From the NCBI RefSeq assembly GCF_003664185.1, contig NZ_RCCS01000004.1, forward strand, positions 310,001 to 374,000: DNA of 64,000 nucleotides, written 5' to 3'. The notes under the pieces are model-generated. The model was not told where the DNA came from. It saw only the letters and a program-made list of their open reading frames with translations, and ran no database searches. The DNA comes from Tenacibaculum discolor. Its GTDB lineage: Bacteria; Bacteroidota; Bacteroidia; Flavobacteriales; Flavobacteriaceae. Positions within the stretch are counted from its first letter, which is position 1. Each line of letters begins with the position of its first letter. Positions 1 to 8,512 of the stretch are shown one piece after another. A program made the translations under genes and the position numbers.

Positions 1-2
1 CT

Positions 3-1604
3 GAAACTGAATATTCTTTAGGAAATTATCAAAACGCTCTTAAACACTTCTTATCCGTTACTGATAAAGATATTAAAGAGGCTAAAATGTTAAATTACCA
101 AATTGGATACACAAACTTTAAACTAAAAAGCTACCCTAATGCTGCAAAATATTTTCAGCAATTTTTAGAACAGAATCTTGATGATAACGATTTAAATGAC
201 GATGCTTCAAATCGCTTAGGAGACTCTTTTTATGCCTCAAAAAGTTATACAAACGCTATTAAAGCATACAATAAAGTAATTCAAGAAGGTGGTGTAGGAT
301 CAGATTATGCACAATATCAAACAGCTATGAGTAATGGTTTCTTAGGTAAAAACGATGTAAAAGTTCAAAACCTTGAAACCCTAATTAATGATTATGATGG
401 TTCTCAGTTAAAAGATGATGCTTTATTCCAATTAGCAACGACTTATACAACTATGAACAATGCTTCAAAAGCTCAAAAAACTTATGAACGTCTACTAACC
501 AATCACCCAAAAAGTAACTACGTTCCAAACGTACTGTTACGTCAAGGATTATTATACTATAGCAACAATAATAATAAAAAAGCTATTGAGAAATACAAGG
601 AAGTAGTTGCGAAACATCCTAATTCAAACGAAGCAAAACAAGCTGTAAGTAACGTTAAAAACGTATATATTGATATAGGTAAAGTTGATGAATATGCTGC
701 TTGGGTTAAAAATGTAAGTTTTGCCAATGTTACCAATGCTGAACTAGATAATGCAACTTATCAATCTGCTGAAAACAAATTCTTAGATAACAACAACAAT
801 AAAGCTATTGAAGGCTTTAATAAATATTTACAGCAATTCCCTAACGGAATTAATGCTTTAAAAGCTCATTTTTACTTAGCACAAGCCTATAACAACTCTA
901 AACTATTCGACAAAGCTATTCCTCATTATACGTATGTAAACAAGCAAACTAAAAGTGAGTTTACAGAAGAATCTTTAACCAAGTTAGCTAATATTTATTT
1001 ACAAAAAGAAGATTGGAGCAAAGGTATTTTAGTGCTTCAACAATTAGAAAAAGAAGCTAACTATCCGCAAAACATCATTTTTGCTCAAAGTAATTTAATG
1101 AAAGGATATTACAAAAAAGAAGATTATACGAATGCTATTGCCTATGCTGAAAAAGTATTAGTTAAAGGAAAGGTAGACACGAACATTGCTGAAGATGCTA
1201 AAATCATTTTAGCTCGCTCTTCGTTTAAAAACAATGACTTTTTAACTGCAGAGGAGTATTTTAACGAAGCTAGTAAAAAAGCCACTGGAGAGTTAAAAGC
1301 TGAGTGTTTATATTACAATGCTTTCTTTTTACATGAAAACAAAGAATATGAAGCTTCTACCAAAGCTGTACAAGATTTAATTGCCAATTATTCATCATAC
1401 AAATACTGGGGGGTAAAAAGCTATATAATTATGGCAAAAAATTATTATGCCCTAAAAGATGCGTATCAAGCAACATATATCTTGGAAAATATCATCAAAA
1501 ACTTTACACAGTATAAAGATGTTATTGAAGAAGCAAAAAACGAGCTTCGTACTATAAAGAATAAAGAAGCAAAAACAAACGAATCAGTAACTACCCAAAA
1601 CTAA
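3..1604 (+). CDS. TPR-repeat protein, 5' end outside window
   Basis: The frame is open from the left edge of the window, upstream of the Met codon at 87, and those upstream codons already read as TPR-like helix (an NYQNALKHF stretch). The gene therefore starts before the window and about 533 C-terminal residues are visible. Repeats follow the TPR pattern, for example NYQIGYTNFKLKSYPNAAKY and DALFQLATTYTTMNNASKAQ. TPR arrays are protein-binding scaffolds, usually periplasmic or envelope-associated in this phylum. An outer-membrane barrel gene follows 27 bp downstream on the same strand, so the two probably form one operon and may act together at the envelope. The specific function is unknown. 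Confidence 0.85.
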   Translation, partial: ETEYSLGNYQNALKHFLSVTDKDIKEAKMLNYQIGYTNFKLKSYPNAAKYFQQFLEQNLDDNDLNDDASNRLGDSFYASKSYTNAIKAYNKVIQEGGVGSDYAQYQTAMSNGFLGKNDVKVQNLETLINDYDGSQLKDDALFQLATTYTTMNNASKAQKTYERLLTNHPKSNYVPNVLLRQGLLYYSNNNNKKAIEKYKEVVAKHPNSNEAKQAVSNVKNVYIDIGKVDEYAAWVKNVSFANVTNAELDNATYQSAENKFLDNNNNKAIEGFNKYLQQFPNGINALKAHFYLAQAYNNSKLFDKAIPHYTYVNKQTKSEFTEESLTKLANIYLQKEDWSKGILVLQQLEKEANYPQNIIFAQSNLMKGYYKKEDYTNAIAYAEKVLVKGKVDTNIAEDAKIILARSSFKNNDFLTAEEYFNEASKKATGELKAECLYYNAFFLHENKEYEASTKAVQDLIANYSSYKYWGVKSYIIMAKNYYALKDAYQATYILENIIKNFTQYKDVIEEAKNELRTIKNKEAKTNESVTTQN

Positions 1605-1631
1605 AATTTGTTAATAACAAACGAAAGTTAA

Positions 1632-3425
1632 ATGACTAGATCGATGAAAAAGCACCTAAGTTTACTTGTTTTATTTGTAGTAGCATATACAAATGCACAA
1701 GAAAAAAACGTCACTAATAAAGCTAAAGACACTATTATAAAAACAGAAGTTGTAAATGTTGTAACTTCATATGTTCCAAAGATTACTGATGCCTTTAAAA
1801 TAAAACAAAAACCAGTAATTGAACACACAAAAGAAACTCAGAAAAAAGCTTTAGAATACCAAATATTTTCAGTTCCTGTTGCTTCTACTTTTATTCCTAA
1901 AAGTGGAACAATGAAAAAGGTAGACTTGGGTAAAAGAGAAAAGCTATACCCTAACTACGTATCGGTTGGGTTTGGAAACGTACTTTCACCTTTTTTAGAA
2001 GCATATGTAAGACGTAGCGAAAGCTATAATAGCGAATTGGGGGCTCATTTAAAATTCTTATTATCATCTGACCCCGTAGCAAACACTGAATTAAGTAGTA
2101 CTTTTTACAATATTGACTTAAACATAAACTACACTCAACAAGAACGTTATTTCCAATGGTCAGCAGGTTTAGATGCTGAAAAAGATAAATATAACTGGTA
2201 CGGTTTACCTACAAATATTACGTTTACAGAAGCTACTTTAAGTGCTATTGAAGAAGCCCAAAGTTACAATCATATCAAAATATTTGGTCAGATAAAGCCC
2301 GATGATTCTTTTTTAGATGAAGCTAATGGATCAATCGCTTTTTTCTCTGACTCATTTGAAACTGCTGAATTTTTAGTTGATGGTAATGCACAATTTCGTT
2401 TTCCTTTAGATAATTTTCATCGCCAATTAAACGATCTGTATGTAAATACTACTATTAACTACTTAGGAGGTTCATATGCCTATGCATATGATGCAATTAC
2501 TCCTATAGATTATAACTTCATTACACTAGGAGTACATCCAACTTACAAATTCAATGTACAAGATTTAGCTATTCAATTAGGAGCAAAAAGTTACTTTTCA
2601 ATGGATACAGAAAATAGCGAAAACAACTTTTTCATCTATCCTGATGTAGAGATTTCATATCCTATCATTAAAGAACTAGCAAATGTATTTGTTGGAGCAT
2701 CTGGTGATTTAACCACAAATATGTATCAATCTTTCACAAATGATAACCCATACTTATCTCCTACTCTTGACATGAGACAAACTAATAAAAAGTTTGATGC
2801 TTTTGGAGGAATTAGAGGTAAACTAAACCATCAATTTAGTTATAATGCAAAAGTAAGTTATGCTGATATTGAAAATAATCCATTTTTTGTACTCAATCAA
2901 TCAAAATCAGAGGGTGATAACATTGCTGGAACTAACGGATTTACATTCTATGGATATGAATATGGGAACTCTTTTAAGGTTATATATGACGATATTAAAT
3001 TGATGACCTTCTTTGGTGAAGTTGCCTTTGATGGTATTAAAAACCTTACTATTGGAGCCAATGCCCAGTTCAATAAATTTACCTTGACCAATGAAACAGA
3101 AGCTTGGAATACTCCTGAGATAAAAGGTGAAGTCTTCGGAACTTATAAAACCAACAAATGGTTTGCAGGCGCTAATTTATACTTTGTAGGAAGTCGTAAA
3201 GGAAGAACCTATGATGTTTTACCTGCCGATACTTTTACTTCTACAGATTTGAAAAGTTATTTTGACGTGAATTTTAATGGTGGATATCATTTTGACGATT
3301 CGTTCTCAGTTTTCTTAAACTTAAATAATGTTCTAAACAACAGCTACCAACGATTCAATAACTTTAATGTACAAGGATTTCAGGCAATGGGAGGTTTAAC
3401 TTGGAAGTTTGATACGTTATTCTAA
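1632..3425 (+). CDS. Outer-membrane beta-barrel protein, TonB-receptor-like
   Basis: A protein of 597 residues with an N-terminal signal peptide (MKKHLSLLVLFVVAY then TNAQ). It has many alternating aromatic beta-strand segments and ends in WKFDTLF, a terminal Phe as expected for a BAM-assembled barrel. Homologues are usually called TonB-dependent receptors, but I see no clear plug domain or carboxypeptidase-like N-terminal domain, so it may be a barrel without its own gate. ATG codons occur at 1632 and 1644; the second gives a more typical signal peptide (MKKHLS). It lies directly downstream of the TPR gene, suggesting an envelope partnership. The substrate is unknown. Confidence 0.7.
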   Translation: MTRSMKKHLSLLVLFVVAYTNAQEKNVTNKAKDTIIKTEVVNVVTSYVPKITDAFKIKQKPVIEHTKETQKKALEYQIFSVPVASTFIPKSGTMKKVDLGKREKLYPNYVSVGFGNVLSPFLEAYVRRSESYNSELGAHLKFLLSSDPVANTELSSTFYNIDLNINYTQQERYFQWSAGLDAEKDKYNWYGLPTNITFTEATLSAIEEAQSYNHIKIFGQIKPDDSFLDEANGSIAFFSDSFETAEFLVDGNAQFRFPLDNFHRQLNDLYVNTTINYLGGSYAYAYDAITPIDYNFITLGVHPTYKFNVQDLAIQLGAKSYFSMDTENSENNFFIYPDVEISYPIIKELANVFVGASGDLTTNMYQSFTNDNPYLSPTLDMRQTNKKFDAFGGIRGKLNHQFSYNAKVSYADIENNPFFVLNQSKSEGDNIAGTNGFTFYGYEYGNSFKVIYDDIKLMTFFGEVAFDGIKNLTIGANAQFNKFTLTNETEAWNTPEIKGEVFGTYKTNKWFAGANLYFVGSRKGRTYDVLPADTFTSTDLKSYFDVNFNGGYHFDDSFSVFLNLNNVLNNSYQRFNNFNVQGFQAMGGLTWKFDTLF

Positions 3426-3475
3426 GAATTAAAATATAAAACTTACATTTAGGGTGTTAAAAACTAATACCCTAA

Positions 3476-4915
3476 ATGAAAAAACTAACCTTTTTATTAT
3501 TTACAAGTTTTGCTTTTGTTACTTGTAAAACAGAACAAAAACAGGCTACAACTACTTCGAAAAACTATACTGAAGTAAACTACCAACAAGATTCTACACA
3601 AATAAAAAAACTATTTAGCACAGCACTTACCGAAGGTAAATCATACGAATGGTTACGCGATTTAACACAAAACATTGGAAGTCGTTTATCAGGATCAGAA
3701 GGAGCAGCTAAGTCTGTTATTTGGGGAGAGAAGCTAATGAAAGAAGTTGGTTTAGACTCTGTTTGGTTACAACCTGTAATGGTACCACATTGGGTTCGTG
3801 GAGAAAAAGAAGTAGCCAACTACAAATTTAATGGAGAGGAAATTAATGTTCCTATCTGTGCTTTAGGAGGCTCAATTGCAACACCAAATGAAGGAGTTAC
3901 TGCAGAGATTATTGAAGTAAAAAACATAGAGGAAGCTAAAAAACTAGGAGATAAAGCCAATGGAAAAATTGTGTTTTTTAATGGTGCTTTTGACAATACA
4001 CTCATCAATACCTTCCAAGCTTATGGTGGTTGTGTAGGACAGCGTTATGGAGGAGCCGCTATAGTTGGTAAATTTGGAGCTAAAGGAGTTATCGTACGAT
4101 CTATGACTAACGGAATCGATGATTATCCGCACACAGGTTCTATGGGCTATGGGGATATTCCTGAAGAAGAATATATTCCTGCTGCTGCAATTAGTTCTCG
4201 TGCTGCAGAAAATTTAAGCAAGCATTTAAAAGAAGACCCAACCTTACAATTTTACTTTAAACAAAGTTGTAAAAACTTACCTGATGCCCCTTCACATAAT
4301 GTCGTAGGAGAAATTAAAGGAAGTGAATATCCTAATAAAATTATGGTAATTGGTGGACATTTAGATTCTTGGGACTTAGGTGACGGTGCTCATGATGACG
4401 GAACAGGGATTGTACAATCTTTAGAAGTAGCATATCTATTAAAAAAGAACAATATTCAACCAAAAAACACAATCCGTATTATATTTTTCATGAATGAAGA
4501 AAATGGTTTACGTGGTGCAACTGAATATGCTCGTTTAGCTAAGGAAAATAACGAATTACATATTGGAGCTTTAGAATCTGATGCAGGCGGGCACACCCCT
4601 AGAGGTTTTTCTATCGATGCCAATGAAAGAAACTTACAACTTGTACAAAGTTGGAAAAAATTATTAGCTCCTTACGGTTTACACGATATTACTGCTGGAG
4701 GCGGAGGTGCAGACATCGGGCCTTTAAAAGACGACCATGTTACCTTGGTAGGCTATCGTCCAGACTCTCAACGCTATTTCGACTATCATCATGCTGCTAC
4801 TGATACATTTGACAAAGTCAATAAACGTGAATTAGAATTAGGTAGTGCATCTATGGCTAGCATTGTGTATTTAATGGATAAATACTTATACAACAAAGAG
4901 ACATTAAAACCTTAA
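3476..4915 (+). CDS. M28 family Zn aminopeptidase/carboxypeptidase lipoprotein
   Basis: A protein of 479 residues. The N-terminus MKKLTFLLFTSFAFVTCKTE is a lipoprotein signal peptide with its lipobox Cys, so it should be membrane-anchored outside the cytoplasm. The M28 di-zinc site is complete: GGHLDSWDLG (His and Asp), AHDDGTG (bridging Asp), NEENGLRG (catalytic Glu and Glu ligand), ESDAGGH (Asp) and YHHAATDTFD (His). The overall layout resembles carboxypeptidase Q-like peptidases, which release terminal amino acids from peptides. It is followed after 3 bp by a DoxX-like gene and then an amidohydrolase lipoprotein, forming a probable three-gene operon. Confidence 0.87.
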   Translation: MKKLTFLLFTSFAFVTCKTEQKQATTTSKNYTEVNYQQDSTQIKKLFSTALTEGKSYEWLRDLTQNIGSRLSGSEGAAKSVIWGEKLMKEVGLDSVWLQPVMVPHWVRGEKEVANYKFNGEEINVPICALGGSIATPNEGVTAEIIEVKNIEEAKKLGDKANGKIVFFNGAFDNTLINTFQAYGGCVGQRYGGAAIVGKFGAKGVIVRSMTNGIDDYPHTGSMGYGDIPEEEYIPAAAISSRAAENLSKHLKEDPTLQFYFKQSCKNLPDAPSHNVVGEIKGSEYPNKIMVIGGHLDSWDLGDGAHDDGTGIVQSLEVAYLLKKNNIQPKNTIRIIFFMNEENGLRGATEYARLAKENNELHIGALESDAGGHTPRGFSIDANERNLQLVQSWKKLLAPYGLHDITAGGGGADIGPLKDDHVTLVGYRPDSQRYFDYHHAATDTFDKVNKRELELGSASMASIVYLMDKYLYNKETLKP

Positions 4916-4918
4916 TTC

Positions 4919-5278
4919 ATGGGCTCCCTAATAATTACATTAAGGATTATATTCGGAATATTTTTTGCTTTTGCAGGAATTATGCACTTTATAAAGCCTA
5001 AAATTTTCAATCGATTTATACCTAATTTACTTCCAAAATTAGCTATAAATTATATAGCTGGCTTATTAGAGTTAGCAATTGGTATTGGATTATTAATTAA
5101 TCAAACTACAAAACAGGCAGCTCTAGCAATGTTTATACTAATGTTGATTTTTTTACCAATCCACATTTGGGATGTTTTCAGAGAAAAACCTGCAATTGGA
5201 TCTAAGAAAATAGCCATTATTAGAGTACCTCTTCAATTTTTATTATTGTACATCGCATATTTAATTTATACACACTAA
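4919..5278 (+). CDS. DoxX/MauE-like four-helix membrane protein
   Basis: A protein of 119 residues with about four hydrophobic helices and the usual DoxX-family layout (IMHFIKPKIFNRFIP, then an AGLLELAIGIGLL helix and an LPIHIWDVF motif). Such proteins are inner-membrane proteins of poorly defined, often redox-related, function. Its stop codon overlaps the start of the next gene by one base (TAATG), so translation is probably coupled to the amidohydrolase. The start lies 3 bp after the peptidase stop. Confidence 0.72.
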   Translation: MGSLIITLRIIFGIFFAFAGIMHFIKPKIFNRFIPNLLPKLAINYIAGLLELAIGIGLLINQTTKQAALAMFILMLIFLPIHIWDVFREKPAIGSKKIAIIRVPLQFLLLYIAYLIYTH

Positions 5279-6891
5279 TGAAAAAAACACTACTTCCTCT
5301 ACTCGCTTTTAGCCTATTATTTTCTTGTAAACCACAAGAAAAAGTAGATACTATTGTTATTAACGCTCATACTTATACCGTAAACTCTAATTTTGACACA
5401 ACCGAAAGTTTCGCTATAAGAGACGGGAAATTTATAGCAGTAGGAAACAATAAAGAAATACAAGAAAAATACACAGCAACTAATCTTATCGATGCTAAAA
5501 ACAAACCTGTCTTCCCTGGATTTATCGATGCACACTGTCATTTTTACGGATTAGGATTACAACAACAAAAAGCTGACTTAGTTGGAACAGAAAGTTATAA
5601 TGAAGTACTACAACGCTTAATCGATTTCCAAAAAGAAAAGAACACTACCTACATAACTGGGCGTGGTTGGGATCAAAACGATTGGGAGGTAAAAAAATTC
5701 CCTACCAAAGAAAAGTTAGACAGCATATTTCCAAACACACCTGTAGCTATTCGTAGAATTGATGGCCATGCGATGTTAGTAAACCAAGCTGCAATTAATT
5801 TAGCAGGAATTACTACTAAGTCAAAAATTGATGGTGGTGAGTTTATAAAAAAAGATGGAAAATTAACTGGAGTGCTTATTGATAATGCAATGAACTTTAT
5901 CAATAACCCGAAACCATCGAAAAGAGAACAGATTCAAGCGTTAAAAGATGCTGAAAAAATCTGTTTTGATTTAGGGTTAACCACAGTTGACGATGCAGGG
6001 TTAAACAAAGAGGTTATCGAACTAATCGATAGTTTACAACAATCTGGCGATTTAAAAATGCGTGTATATGCAATGATCTCTAACAATCAAAAAAATCTTG
6101 ATTATTATCTTAACAAAGGAATCATTAAAACAGATAGATTAAATGTTCGTTCTGTAAAAGTATATGCTGATGGCGCATTAGGTTCACGAGGAGCTGCTCT
6201 TAAAGACGAATATTCTGATAAAAAAGGACATTTTGGTGCTTTGGTTAATTCCTACGAAAACTTACAAAAAGTAGCTAAAAGAATTGCCGCTTCTGAATAT
6301 CAAATGAACACACACGCTATTGGCGACTCTGCAAATTATATAATGCTAAAAACTTATAATGAAGTATTGAAAAACAAAAATGATAGACGTTGGCGTATTG
6401 AGCACGCTCAAATAGTAGATACAAAAGACTTTGACCTATTTAAAAATGTGCTTCCATCTATACAACCAACACATGCTACTTCAGATATGTATTGGGCAGA
6501 AGACCGTGTAGGGTCAGATAGAATCAAAGGTGCTTATGCTTATAATGATTTATTAAAAGAATACGGAAAAGTTGCCTTAGGAACGGACTTTCCTATTGAA
6601 CATGTAAGTCCATTATATACATTTTACGCAGCAACCATCAGAAAAGATTTAAAAGGATATCCCGAAAAAGGTTATCAAATGGAAAACTCTTTATCTAGAG
6701 AAAATGCTTTAAAAGGAATGACCATTTGGAATGCTTATGCAAACTTTGAAGAAAAAGAAAAAGGAAGTATCGAAGTTGGTAAGGTAGCTGATTTTATTAT
6801 CTTAGATAAAGATATCATGACGATTGATGGAAAAGAAATTCCAAATACAAAAGTTCTAGCAACCTATATAAACGGAGAAAAAGTAAATTAA
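5278..6891 (+). CDS. YtcJ-like amidohydrolase lipoprotein
   Basis: A protein of 537 residues with lipoprotein signal MKKTLLPLLAFSLLFSCKPQ. It is a metal-dependent amidohydrolase of the YtcJ type: the beta-sandwich start (VDTIVINAHTYTVN), the HxH metal motif in GFIDAHCHFYG, later metal-site segments MNTHAIGDSAN and WRIEHAQIVD, the LGTDFPIE segment, and the C-terminal return VADFIILDKDIMTID. The family hydrolyses C-N bonds in various small molecules; the substrate cannot be read from sequence. It is the last gene of the peptidase/DoxX/amidohydrolase set, and together they suggest envelope degradation of peptides or related amides. Confidence 0.82.
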   Translation: MKKTLLPLLAFSLLFSCKPQEKVDTIVINAHTYTVNSNFDTTESFAIRDGKFIAVGNNKEIQEKYTATNLIDAKNKPVFPGFIDAHCHFYGLGLQQQKADLVGTESYNEVLQRLIDFQKEKNTTYITGRGWDQNDWEVKKFPTKEKLDSIFPNTPVAIRRIDGHAMLVNQAAINLAGITTKSKIDGGEFIKKDGKLTGVLIDNAMNFINNPKPSKREQIQALKDAEKICFDLGLTTVDDAGLNKEVIELIDSLQQSGDLKMRVYAMISNNQKNLDYYLNKGIIKTDRLNVRSVKVYADGALGSRGAALKDEYSDKKGHFGALVNSYENLQKVAKRIAASEYQMNTHAIGDSANYIMLKTYNEVLKNKNDRRWRIEHAQIVDTKDFDLFKNVLPSIQPTHATSDMYWAEDRVGSDRIKGAYAYNDLLKEYGKVALGTDFPIEHVSPLYTFYAATIRKDLKGYPEKGYQMENSLSRENALKGMTIWNAYANFEEKEKGSIEVGKVADFIILDKDIMTIDGKEIPNTKVLATYINGEKVN

Positions 6892-6894
6892 AAA

Positions 6895-6922
6895 TGCATC
6901 TTTTTCTATTCGTTGTAGTCTG
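6895..6922 (+). promoter_or_regulatory. Bipartite ECF-type promoter motif, copy 1
   Basis: AATGCATCTTTTT, then 12 bp, then GTCTG, ending 20 bp before the DUF3703 start. TGCATC (6895-6900) and GTCTG (6918-6922) are 17 bp apart, a normal -35/-10 spacing, and a GTC core in the -10 element is typical of ECF sigma factors. The same two blocks with the same spacing recur before the Cys-rich peptide gene at 7286-7313. The bases between the blocks differ, as expected for a protein-binding site rather than a duplication. It is probably read by the SigZ-like factor encoded at 7540. Confidence 0.6.
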
Positions 6923-6942
6923 ATTTATAAAATCAACAAATT

Positions 6943-7278
6943 ATGACACAACTACAACGAAAACAACAATTTTACAAACAATTAACTTTAGCTAAAAAGG
7001 CACTTAAAAGTAAACACTTTCAGGTGTCTTTTTATCATTTAGAGAATGCTCATATTTTAGGACAAAAACATGTTTACAGGCACACTTTATCTCATTACTG
7101 GATGTTAGTCTACGGAATAAAAACATATAGTCTTAAAGAAATTGTTGGTCAATTTTTCAGAATTATAGCTTCAATTTTATTTACTTTAATTTGGGTACCT
7201 ACAGGAAATACAGGTGGCTCTAACATATCTGCAATTAAACCTATTCCTGTTAGAAAAGAACTTCAAAAATATTTTTGA
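6943..7278 (+). CDS. DUF3703 family protein
   Basis: A protein of 111 residues. The arrangement of LENAHILGQ, a His-rich helix (HTLSHYWMLVYG) and a hydrophobic segment ending in WVPTGNTGGSN matches my memory of DUF3703, a small family of unknown function often seen near heavy-metal or cation-resistance genes. No signal peptide is visible; one membrane-associated helix (about residues 68-85) is likely. It stands first in a module with a metallothionein-like peptide and an ECF sigma factor and carries the same promoter motif as the peptide gene, which supports a role in metal stress. The biochemical role is unknown. Confidence 0.7.
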   Translation: MTQLQRKQQFYKQLTLAKKALKSKHFQVSFYHLENAHILGQKHVYRHTLSHYWMLVYGIKTYSLKEIVGQFFRIIASILFTLIWVPTGNTGGSNISAIKPIPVRKELQKYF

Positions 7279-7285
7279 CAATAAA

Positions 7286-7313
7286 TGCATCTTTTTACAC
7301 TTTTTCTTGTCTG
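7286..7313 (+). promoter_or_regulatory. Bipartite ECF-type promoter motif, copy 2
   Basis: TGCATC at 7286-7291, five T, a 12-bp spacer and GTCTG at 7309-7313, the same blocks and spacing as the copy at 6895-6922. It ends 29 bp before the ATG of the 34-residue Cys-rich peptide. Conservation of both blocks at fixed spacing with a diverged spacer argues for an alternative sigma factor promoter shared by the two genes. Confidence 0.6.
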
Positions 7314-7342
7314 TTATATGAAAACAAAAAACAGATAATATC

Positions 7343-7447
7343 ATGAAAAATAAAAATCAATGTACTTGTACTTGCGAAGGATGTAAAACAGGTGACTGCT
7401 CAAATTGTACATGTGAAAACTGCACATGTAACAACTGTAACTGTTAA
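7343..7447 (+). CDS. Cys-rich 34-residue peptide, metallothionein-like
   Basis: A short ORF of 34 codons, ATG at 7343 and TAA at 7445. The product has 11 Cys in 34 residues, mostly as CTC, CEGC, CSNC and CNNC patterns, with no aromatic residues and only one Met. This fits a metallothionein-like metal-binding peptide. It is preceded at normal distance by the promoter motif at 7286-7313 and followed by a hairpin with a T-run (7471-7525), so it looks like a discrete transcription unit. It sits between a DUF3703 gene and a sigma factor gene that itself has a Cys tail. I infer binding of soft metals such as Cu, Zn or Cd. Confidence 0.7.
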   Translation: MKNKNQCTCTCEGCKTGDCSNCTCENCTCNNCNC

Positions 7448-7470
7448 TTAAATCAACTTTTAAAATTCTT

Positions 7471-7525
7471 GTCACTCTGAATACAATGAAAACAAAATAT
7501 TCGTTTTATTCAGCGTGGCATTTTT
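7471..7525 (+). terminator. Long hairpin with T-run after the Cys-rich gene
   Basis: Arms GTCACTCTGAATA (7471-7483) and TATTCAGCGTGGC (7507-7519) pair over 12 of 13 positions, counting one G-U. They enclose a 23-nt loop and are followed by ATTTTT. It could terminate the peptide transcript while letting some transcription continue into the sigma factor gene 15 bp further on. The arms also resemble dispersed repeats common in Flavobacteriia, so it may be a repeat copy. Confidence 0.5.
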
Positions 7526-7539
7526 CGTAAATTTATACT

Positions 7540-8079
7540 ATGACAACGCAACAAGTTTGGAAAAAATACGCAGATGATGTAAAGCACTTTATTTTAAGTA
7601 AAGTGAAAGACACTACTGTGACTGATGATTTGCTACAAGAAACATTTATTAAAGTTCATACGAAACTTCATACCCTAAAGGATATTACTAAATTAAAACC
7701 GTGGATTTTTACAATTGCTCGTAATACTATGATGGATTACTTCAAAAGTACTAATCAAACTGTTGAATTAAACAATTTTGAAACTCAAATAGATGAAAAA
7801 GAGCACGAACATACCGAAAAAGATTGCTTACGCGGTATCTTACAAAGCTTACCCAAAAAATATAGAGATCCGCTATTTTTATCAGACATAAAAGGCTTAA
7901 AACAACAAGAAGTCGCTAATACTTTAAAACAAAATTTACCTACTACAAAATCTCAAATTCAACGTGCTCGAAAACTAATTGCTCAAGGTTTTATGGATTG
8001 CTGTGGATTCTCACTTAACGAAGAAGGGAAATTAGTAGGCGAAATTCAAGACAAAGAAGATTGTAAAGTTTGTAAGTAA
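7540..8079 (+). CDS. sigZ: SigZ-like ECF RNA polymerase sigma factor with Cys tail
   Basis: A protein of 179 residues. The sigma-2 region is clear (DDLLQETFIKVH, then LKPWIFTIARNTMMDYFK) and sigma-4 follows (LPKKYRDPLFLSDIKGLKQQ with a C-terminal helix-turn-helix). Beyond sigma-4 is a short tail with Cys at about 154, 155, 175 and 178 (CC then CKVC), a pattern I associate with SigZ-like factors. Four Cys could bind a metal or sense redox state inside the factor itself, and no separate anti-sigma gene is visible nearby. The flanking promoter motifs and the Cys-rich peptide suggest it drives a small metal or thiol stress regulon. Only about 14 bp separate the hairpin T-run from its ATG. Confidence 0.82.
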   Translation: MTTQQVWKKYADDVKHFILSKVKDTTVTDDLLQETFIKVHTKLHTLKDITKLKPWIFTIARNTMMDYFKSTNQTVELNNFETQIDEKEHEHTEKDCLRGILQSLPKKYRDPLFLSDIKGLKQQEVANTLKQNLPTTKSQIQRARKLIAQGFMDCCGFSLNEEGKLVGEIQDKEDCKVCK

Positions 8080-8118
8080 GTTATATATTCAACTTTTCTT
8101 CTAACTTATTTTTTAATT

Positions 8119-8496
8119 ATGATTTCGTTCTTTATCAACTTTTATCGCTTTTGCAAACTTGTTTTTATAGGTATTAAAAAAGATACTGAATTTAGATATT
8201 TATTCTTTTTCCTTTCTATTCTACTAACGAGTTCTACCATATTTTATAATAAAATTGAACATTGGGAAGTTGTAGACTCCTTATATTTTTCTGTAATTAC
8301 GATGGCTACCGTAGGTTATGGAGATTTTGTCCCTACTCATAATATTAGTAAAATATTTACAATAATATATACCTTTCTGTCTATCGGAACATTTGTTGCT
8401 TTTACTACTAAAATTGTTCAATTTACCCTACAAAAAGACAATCAAAAAACACCTTTAGGTAAGCTAACTTCAAAGTTTAAAAATAAGAATCAGTAG
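8119..8496 (+). CDS. Two-helix potassium channel
   Basis: A protein of 125 residues with two transmembrane helices (about 26-42 and 78-98) around a pore loop holding the K+ selectivity filter TVGYGD at residues 64-69. This is the minimal Ion_trans_2 type; there is no RCK or other ligand domain. It would act as a tetramer in the inner membrane. It starts 39 bp after the sigma factor stop on the same strand and may be cotranscribed, although the next gene has its own promoter and operator. Confidence 0.85.
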   Translation: MISFFINFYRFCKLVFIGIKKDTEFRYLFFFLSILLTSSTIFYNKIEHWEVVDSLYFSVITMATVGYGDFVPTHNISKIFTIIYTFLSIGTFVAFTTKIVQFTLQKDNQKTPLGKLTSKFKNKNQ

Positions 8497-8512
8497 TTTT
8501 TTAAAACTTTCG

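Noticed and set aside
1632..3425. Complete TonB-dependent receptor
   Set aside because: The length is about 600 residues and I cannot see a plug domain, so I kept only an outer-membrane barrel call.
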